From an uncultured Elusimicrobia bacterium (lineage in GTDB: Bacteria > Elusimicrobiota > Endomicrobiia > Endomicrobiales > Endomicrobiaceae): a stretch of DNA of 37,312 bases. Below the pieces are notes generated by a model that was not told the origin of the DNA, did no database searches, and saw only the letters and a list, made by a program, of their open reading frames with translations. This document shows, one piece after another, positions 37,001 to 37,312 of the stretch. Within the stretch, counting starts at the first letter, position 1. Every line of letters starts with the position of its first letter. The position numbers and the translations under genes were made by a program. The stretch is taken from assembly GCA_947168325.1 (NCBI GenBank), contig CAMVLN010000003.1, forward strand, positions 1-37,312, in the 5' to 3' direction.

Positions 37001-37312
37001 TCTTTATTATATAAATAATGTTCAAAAATCTTTCCATCTATTTTTATTTCTATATATGGAATATATTTCCCATCCATTTTTTTCAACTTAACTTCTGATA
37101 CTTCAGCATCCTTATACTTTTCTTTAATACTTTCTATAAATTCGTTTAATCCGTTTATTTCTTCTTTTATATCATCTGCTGTTATTACTTCGTTATTAAA
37201 AGGTATTGTCCTTTCTTTACCTTTATAATAAAATTTAAACACAACATATCCTTCATCTGTTGTAGTATATTCTAAGTTTGTTATATCTTCATCCTCAGAC
37301 AAATTGTTAATG
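19069..37312 (-). CDS. Giant multidomain membrane protein (at least 6,080 codons), glycosyltransferase-like with two C39-like peptidase domains; 5' end beyond the window
   Basis: One uninterrupted frame; the track 'start' at 37302 is an internal TTG (Leu), and the frame continues as I-N-N to the edge, matching the internal repeat 'SINNLSEDED'. Residues below count from 37302. 1-355: six beta-rich repeats. 357-384: membrane helix. 549-607: EENNKSKNED repeats. About 1470-1690: six or more membrane helices. 1690-2400: GT-like core with FDGTM (D2237), TGED (2313-2316) and QRYLW (2369-2373). 2415-2640: further helices. 2780-2945: C39-like domain C2799/H2898/D2920. 2950-3600: charged coiled coil. 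3600-5060: divergent alpha/beta repeats. 5240-5445: second C39-like domain C5258/H5364/D5415. 5610-6077: alpha/beta domain, possibly TIM-barrel-like, then helices. Apparently monocistronic, with a strong terminator. The last 600 codons use more AGG and GGG than the middle. Overall role unknown; glycan synthesis or export is an inference. Confidence 0.85.
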   Translation of the reverse strand, partial: INNLSEDEDITNLEYTTTDEGYVVFKFYYKGKERTIPFNNEVITADDIKEEINGLNEFIESIKEKYKDAEVSEVKLKKMDGKYIPYIEIKIDGKIFEHYLYNKDGTLNSRFKDYKEIAKILKLLDDTIGDKEYTQSAIQTDKNGAQFITIKYKNVTFNHYLYNKVGTLNDIKVLENLLTSINNLSEDEDITNLEYTTTNEGYGVFKFNYKYKEETIEETIYFNKTAITVADVKKKYEVIEDINEAFKDGDDNKYTWRDIKKDENGYEYIEVKYKGVSITIYIFDANSNSKNLKNLAKSIENLSEYDKYLTDIEYKKDNDGRMFFEFKYKGKSIKIYYEGKEITILNIRKAIQDEFSQDYATMYLIVLIISVILVVTIPIFFLWLGKIIKKKNKNELIGKLSDEEQKELEEFVVMQRFYGKYINTKLSESQLVAQLKLYFTKKENEETNDEYEERLEKYVKNIKEGHVGINKNVDISEIKKEGAPQLKYVKESIDNFIKKGADIKSYKLKDNINDTVVKTSINDKNRFVIGIEYIIKNGILEPRKILEIIKKNEENNKSKNEDEENNKSKNEDEENNKSKNEDEENNKSKNEDEENNKSKNEDEENNKSKKEKEGIKAPNGIQLEQIMNSIKIEVEKNFLNKITDNNASDDDIKEALNKLLPTEAATALKALVNNKIVTIQELKIYAQEFFGYVQAANEDTQYIQGSNEIRNDSLSVFGKYISWKKIVKPQCTEIENILPESYSNIIGKRHIKADGISITNEIKQQALEQFWSSFVMAPIVIRTKSKKNKINKEEDYNEDSLLKKDDFDNLDYSFQDRGLETMDFQNIKEFILFKILAQNPSVIAMSAMSNDKDFKMTKTLLGGFADFDDKTKDKSKEALSFGEYSSLLTPTYYFIRRILDSAEELKNNGTSYNEIKQDVQTKIINAINFFRIISKSIDFYMQEVKGRKKETQMAMSIDDVFFEGAAERLFTDLAIRKVDLFNIKVGDFAMYMPETYKKIRDYIRDKDKQNNNNRKKDSSLIKESSLIKESSLISKNEKSNNDILGTSNIINAEIFQSLMINNNGDNNSSEKVNFNNIDVERNSEKFIDVIGILSIIFADKYNDKSIKNAKNNLKFAMDISAALRADTNRFMLQDAIEGYILTDDKTNIQQEKEKIIEQVKNFKGSNSDTWIKIVNYLRGKTNEQNFKYVKDIKELENDYEVYEIALILIREYEFSSDKKDYFKKNNNDVFVNKKFRELVEKAKEFETIFGDLKEKFSKLLEENFIIDENNKVYGSYYKKQISNMNKDFPDYYSIYKKLDGGVTDRESAAMKLCILKYKGFSKLNSKVDKAKIKWWTRKYGRSDSDKKTLSPEDKDIFKQYLRNYYDLYSKAVGRNVGTNIYDYNKGEKGEKGEKDSVLKKQNEEYVQKLKAFEYRYRDSLRNYLGTQSNFNTDRVKGEYVQAQGWFSKLRITWNLVTSKTLKVLFGGSTYFNIRTGGQKVILWTLRVLLLLLSGFCGFLAFGNFGFLYTLSTASKTLFLYIMMTFFVLAWLLPKYVAGKSSKTFSKVYMCIIVVIFSIFFGGVIGGSFLQSLIFSKWLWLDFIKLFVTVLILIVSAPISFQAIWNIGGAFLAQHRIIADAPSGMATRKAVFDMVQFTVILLAILATISFPFTSMHNILNINIAAFWKGVILFLIFLGATIGLILGLKALGIWFFKTSYDKKGWPKAIKARFDEFDEVEKNGSFLPDGRSWKDEMIRFIKNCKDMTEEEREGFLIYIKTGEGEIPWVENYVARKYIIKTIETFAAKKPQGFGWDGNPRTVTNIMAGAGETFETGSELSSKKSSSDLGTTVMGRIARERKTAWENVLKDAKENIERVKNKILPLYYGKKTYEAIKKDFEKMEESVNTLLNTESLDTYKFPVLETEVGNKLFYKYVISEINKLINEIRSNDSQVVRGMAVEIFQYHVSYAKTYCEYEYLDALDFVGKHYEAVKIAYEEYKDILEDCGVNDYGNAQADNVINQIQSKVNAIIKQRESGKISKEDVLFIDKLFSSGLFVETDENNKYIVNKDAIKHVLNFLKKYESINNRVKEKHSFILFEGIMPDHIKLGTNGRIVELADEVTKKGIIKDLQAACQNGDNRSKKFAKEFLAKIQDCQGKTLAQYAKEICDFREEHATEFIYFVQTNHIDPLYWEGKFGFIRMMKQTNDLIRIGIYFPWKLKRDQVWTPSGKNVNLVYNMAEFVGCVMFLHDALNSLLYGQEIFDGTMASHFVIALIENGVAVLNPPMLVPGAEPGNYSAYAYGSSQEAWINVTQRGFSIFLTFYGKGTGYYYLVMGIVHTGEDSYSFIMYRSLSNLVRRYKGAKKDSDKIDRKSVTTTYRTLLWQRPASYSAPTEQRYLWNVLLYYIEGTARDANFADSSLGYDVKVINSMMWQHYLNIPFARFILLFFPILTLFTSYTFAFIPILFVVILMIMLMQSSSFSSLPYNSSLSDGVSGFFTFFVNIFKFLPYFSSMSGTIYQGFDQGLQQKFNFTPTTKGLERTTKSVDEMNEDYKKTIKFGFRIFLGVATAVVIFVIILWKLASSWSTTEIVLAVVGFFVSNIFIMATALANMTGMNVFRASNKGGKISGSDVGVFYGKVLLLFLASPIMLLLFIFDILFAYILKTEIRPGKLFWDWFLDWLENKDSTIESKTSIYEWLQVMTDERFQELKVLIEQNSDLILKDFLECLGNDKDLKEKIVKFFNKQNSNKQNSNKQNSKTNKQIENDVDEALRELEKYLRTKITSDEAFKNKKDIEEEVRKQKIKTIAFLNIYIDEIINNGNDVINCATKVVNNVVKGSKELYQISLTMFLKDIATGVFSKKANQDKFLLNKNLLSSMFAIKEYLNKNLKDNNSNKIYHGYRIKNFKTLINLIEKDEIIVRLNRGHFVTIKKLEKENDDDEDKYVVVDSQGELKKTETELVGYLMGDNEQNLIEESEKASVEEKEKDSVEENEKDSVKESEKDSVEESEKASVEENEKGGGFPIEVLIKENKGKYNNNIERLSEDDMKGLLGSGPTDLSQSSLLESLDTNNTMKMIEVMTTVIAKSNNKQYKNKANAILVQRTREAYDKIKKDEQDKKDKTEKDKKDEQKNKQENEQDETKYKEYENILKIDKFFNEKENDIKDINSFFKKINVVNKDKDKDKIKKAIEYRIEKIKQEQKITTASYNELLTSQFKNKKLDTTIGTQSYTVDAMKSAYSQYSQMFKNKRKNKYEMYDEGLIGEQDLVIYMLDEIDKTNETDKEKLHRRRNRLILFLTMKIKIEEELKKLEDELTNLNIDKKDIALFIKDRKALLKQSFRAQDLKKYNGDFKFLENFIEQEFNKKDKEKEGNIISKIQDYFINNILSLNNKNFSKALLDSHYPLDKEKGANYTYILLTLFEHFLQKDYTIVDLMKIFNEAKLMELFNLIKRAHTQVLTQINQDMMAKNNKDNIYAGVNQTEQRFLARIRLEYLKRIIDDLSSMILKPFPTKLNHKYPDKLIDNVNKYFEENKMELLLKGQEEEEKNLFEKLKKYLKGEKYNEDLLEKDLEKALKSMKEYEVNKEELCYLQVENGENKEISLKYPFKQKYGDKFISELNKKFKNTDILYIQIEQLRDQLIDQLNQLQKSKKEKSGESEKSGESEKSGESEESEESESNISNEESIEQLIIKKVDKVDLKDFIDFLEKDVKNKYDSLRAGNDSSVDENNVVVKISFENGQEGPEELKVPEVQEKKPNFKLEFGQKVKTVSLPISLEENFTEQYINNITNVIENVNSKIEQYYSDFTKQQKLESYNLDDFTLLEKNSIKKYEKEMIDMCSNLQISKEIKQEIVTNVEKELKVFKNFQYYQYTITKSEGSEKGNTIKHLSLPKIKFVIKPVITVDMDLQLERHVKGKAFEQIKKLFFSKSVEASKLSDFYKSVEKELTNQKIDGFYSKYSVTEPLKNFYEKGARDQFKTKEVAINTKLQKSNLTHVKFENIKIRINIKNGEPKKQEKQQEPEPEKQEIPKQQFEFKLVDETIQINGYHSKYFIEELNSIIEEKYKDLLKELEKNKSDKEKITELLNNFEQNFEQYIEKELKQELERRLSKKNIPIEFANYWVTGLLTGNMMTKEAWIKECWNNFVESKALEDIKQKIKNNFTEITNSLNNSLNSSSLNNANKTIDIYKISCIGKGIISTKTKKLTKVFDENLVNYWNDWNDKESNYFDIEYDSKQDQFMLAKNSSKKEKIFSDLERQYDKKEVASFKQEFDKNIENILNPFNKGEEIEEYCAGFGLLYMDTKDLSIEEKIKHRKKYLKGIKLLFKNPQQPIIEKPKPEPQPQPQTEEISLRWIDEIKLTYNYDDKVIALVNLWLQGSFGTGNLFTDGYFQEYRWEKDKNWNKDKDDSGHFITIHKNKEGKVYNKYKKKYSGNNVGKYLEEVIFGDDFKEFIYNNMHGVTREQLSDSSFEILKQELLKNYKNNLILSEGKYKKHFQENSAFQKAVKSKKLNENSWNKIKMFRFYLIFTNGEMPLPQKLQYSNGQTYIRNIQLEEHIDDGIFDKVNKAFAKGNIKTVKEIKKLMKKIEEKDSTEAYNVILQEFVFSSVLKNSKDIEQIIVSALLKKLKELNLKDLKENDKIQFKFINKEKEVEKEVEKKVNYKVGCETKIEEVVITDNDNYYESFNIAELNMEMKTLCNNFVREIKRTSYTEQTIKQTLEKQFRNYKEDIVKKYEEKYKEYDKKFGNNKNLLLLSDNPGVVATLNQLLEDYITNITNITNIINTNPNNKNLQVQVPQIVFEIKKESNNVVFEKEITGEDIFKLTYNYGKMTDLANEYLRKNPVDVSLFTSIYGFNGNEDNGSNLVLNNLKDHLAKEMGNTFNEKIFDTYFQKDFLKQYESHYQAWVISYNKSVSNYKNNIDMKIFITLKNGTQPIIVTYGNITFTNTNGSWSMEFAFDIDKREQFFSEVVDYLNANYNNLKMKDISNTKGQIKQDISNFGGIINEENKTYLFLRIDDLDTYAKYLFDKQIPQDFKELNGISSFGSIKFLKPKYKLITKPIKTKKFEYLRETVYTTPKTDKEKFKFGYEVKQHYFHVGQGDRQKITGLQILLKKRFNKVQAELSQYNDKKVGDTDITKIEKILQKYQEDIKNILVTAGYSYSDSEYPAFHYNKTSDVHSYEIKDKHNRPLSNNFFVIVYLIKVEAAIGNNNLNLINLVNNDKYGTIYKQNMVNSQNIAASKYDQILAELSPYDSSAKQHLAKAIESSGGDKDSIIKILYKFFIIEQHDIKDIINCATYAIKKVIQNKTIEEVALLILYKLIAKGVFNKKEQLSIDDSDIKFTSMKVIRDIINKNRKKNKAEVNVYKIDSNNIDKMITKMKEADTAILYLPKNVLANRNQSHFVTIEKRKKGSNSYGYAENAYIKKEYNNTKNKNPKKSILKMPEVYEYIVYDQNEGNKKYTSEDFIKYLKDNAVENGRIIMLCTSDLSKIGTVMDEKEMDKIKGAEVRNTKYEKNIPTTLYSKEEYPSQQRYKKICPIPVMILKDAQGNTIRDSKGKMVQIKASAWYDVEKKEIAFRFIGTSKKTYEEIVRKEWKEKTEEKILKVLTSLLMDRLQIDEVIRENLKEISGGEYDANKFEFKKIRRKNKEELKALKYTDEEIEDMLAEVVTANTNVGLKDAELAVFERMREKDIKRECKLLRRAGVSKVVLKKGDINKFTKWQINEISEAGLHPVIGISKDTTKEEIKRYIGNKKVNGFRLLEEGIDYKVIELIKESGKEISYKIGKSNIGNIARIDSEFKNKVIFVVEAKEIKEDNEAMIKQIKELATQGRISLYLESDEEDNFKKVTELVEKIFGKGAKATKTMISVGKAVVGNSFGKLFKKDIATISFSEGYEIGYEEIFSKGSYKGEVSPEEVVNTLKGLLSDNNMSIKTIKEEYEIGKLEKILTPEFELKIRAIMEDKGIEGEDKVVALRQYVIGSLVAYVEKNIGRFYKEPVDMATMNIEVKKQIVYRIIRALVNGYSVEDISEAIQKVEIGKVKTTTLADMVKEVLEGKVSQEIAQQWNKTDMLFIGSVAESDFENIKVLLEDNIKPVNKMSQMTVDVLKGMRATLSAA
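20970..21585 (-). other. Second C39-like cysteine peptidase domain within the giant ORF
   Basis: Reads DIINCATYAIKKVIQ (Cys 5258), a helical stretch ending with IAKGVFNKKE, then ADTAILYLP, SHFVTIEKR (His 5364), YEYIVYDQNEG (Asp 5415) and a C-terminal 'SEDFIKYL' helix. The Cys-His-Asp order and 'HFVTI' strand are as in C39-type peptidases that cut double-glycine leaders. The preceding glutamine (oxyanion) is not evident. Confidence 0.6.
21830..26640 (-). repeat. Array of divergent alpha/beta repeat modules in the giant ORF
   Basis: By eye, modules of about 120-170 residues recur. Each has a short strand pair (for example FEFKLVDETIQING, IKFVIKPVITVDMD, FKLEFGQKVKTVSLP, IVFEIKKESNNVVF), then a helix with a Tyr/Phe-x-x-x-hydrophobic pattern and a long charged helical stretch. 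Linkers are low-complexity (for example EPEPEK, PQPQPQ, KEVEKEVEK). The repeat count is uncertain, roughly nine or ten. The domain family is not recognised. Confidence 0.4.
26365..26440 (-). repeat. In-frame EKSGES-type microrepeat
   Basis: The minus strand encodes EKSGES repeated three times then decaying to EESEES. The 18-base period is kept in frame. It is a probable flexible acidic linker within the giant protein. Confidence 0.7.
28340..28475 (-). repeat. In-frame 24-bp repeat encoding E(K)(A/D)SVEE(N/S)
   Basis: About six copies of an 8-residue unit (EKASVEEK, EKDSVEEN, EKDSVKES ..) follow the first C39-like domain. All copies keep the reading frame. A length-variable acidic linker is likely. 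Confidence 0.75.
28470..28965 (-). other. First C39-like cysteine peptidase domain within the giant ORF
   Basis: Reads DVINCATKVVNNVVK (Cys 2799), 'LKDIATGVFSKK', 'RLNRGHFVTIKKLE' (His 2898) and 'KYVVVDSQGELKKTE' (Asp 2920). It is parallel to the second copy: Cys-His spacing is 99 residues here and 106 there. The DNA around both cysteines shares GTTGCACAATTAATTA, indicating an internal duplication. It follows the glycosyltransferase-like membrane module by about 150 residues. Confidence 0.6.
29385..32895 (-). other. Divergent processive glycosyltransferase-like membrane module in the giant ORF
   Basis: A block of membrane helices (about residues 1470-1690), a soluble core of about 720 residues, then more helices (2415-2640): the order of cellulose-synthase-like GT2 and GT84 enzymes. 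Candidate motifs in the core, in family order, are EGKFGFIR, FDGTM (DxD-like), YGKGTGYY, HTGEDSYSF (TED-like) and QRYLW (QxxRW with Leu for Arg) directly before the helices. KFNFTPTTKG after helices is like the 'F.VTPKG' of cellulose synthases. This is inferred from motifs only. Confidence 0.45.
35481..35657 (-). repeat. 30-bp in-frame minisatellite, about six copies
   Basis: The plus strand repeats CATTTTTGCTTTTGTTATTT TCCTCATCCT exactly at 30-base steps (35481 to 35657), the first and last copies slightly changed. It encodes EENNKSKNED repeats in the giant protein. Identity between copies is essentially complete, so the array is young and probably length-variable between strains. Confidence 0.9.
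36235..37312 (-). repeat. Tandem beta-rich repeats with a 540-bp higher-order period, cut by the right edge
   Basis: Six units of about 60 residues alternate 'x-Y-T-D-I-x-Y/x-K-D-x-x-G' strands with 'FKYKGK', 'IKYKNVTFNHYLYNK' and a helix. Bases 36721-36772 and 37261-37312 are identical, exactly 540 bases apart (180 codons, three units), and similarity extends leftwards to about 36691/37231. The window ends inside a copy, so more units probably lie upstream. Confidence 0.85.

Noticed and set aside
37300-37302. TTG as the start codon of the giant gene
   Set aside because: The frame stays open to the window edge and the preceding codons I-N-N match the internal repeat copy, so this is an internal leucine.

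Overview
The window is strongly AT-rich DNA from a Gram-negative bacterium. It carries an OmpA-type outer-membrane protein, lipoproteins with lipobox cysteines, de novo NAD, pantothenate and histidine genes, and giant surface-type proteins. The giant proteins, the D-x-H-C domain at the left edge, the DUF1015-CvpA pair and the intergenic palindromic repeats fit an uncultured gut-associated Elusimicrobiota (Endomicrobia-like) or Omnitrophota-like lineage. This is an inference from gene content; there is no rRNA or other phylogenetic marker here.

Layout. (1) Bases 1-1253, minus strand: the N-terminal part of a large exported protein that runs off the left edge. The ORF track misses it because it has no stop in the window. 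(2) 1454-7463, minus: housekeeping genes panB-panC, nadB, then DUF1015-cvpA-hisG with its own good promoter. (3) 7627-12834, minus: a secreted/outer-membrane block, made of an OmpA-domain barrel protein, two jelly-roll (CBM-like) secreted proteins, a DUF5683-like membrane protein and an Ig-like lipoprotein, closed by an intrinsic terminator. (4) 13101-16301: an accessory cassette of an exported alpha/beta hydrolase, a LacA/Maa-type acetyltransferase, the decayed C-terminal end of a LysR regulator, a flavodoxin-ferredoxin fusion and a SemiSWEET transporter. (5) 16337-18464, minus: an M20 amidohydrolase and an NAD(P)H-hydrate dehydratase. (6) 18756-19050: tandem 104-bp palindromic repeats and a strong terminator. 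(7) 19069-37312, minus: one uninterrupted giant ORF of at least 6,080 codons that continues past the right edge.

The giant protein is the most interesting object. In order from its N-terminal side it has a tandem array of about 60-residue beta-rich repeats with a 540-bp higher-order period, one membrane helix, a 30-bp x 6 in-frame minisatellite, and a multi-spanning membrane module enclosing a divergent processive glycosyltransferase-like core (FDG, TGED, QRYLW). It then has a first C39-like cysteine peptidase domain, long charged coiled-coil and repetitive alpha/beta regions, a second C39-like peptidase domain, and a C-terminal alpha/beta (possibly TIM-barrel-like) domain. This suggests a membrane-anchored mega-enzyme that makes or exports a glycan and may be processed by its own cysteine peptidase domains. 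All functional assignments within it are inferences from motifs read by eye.
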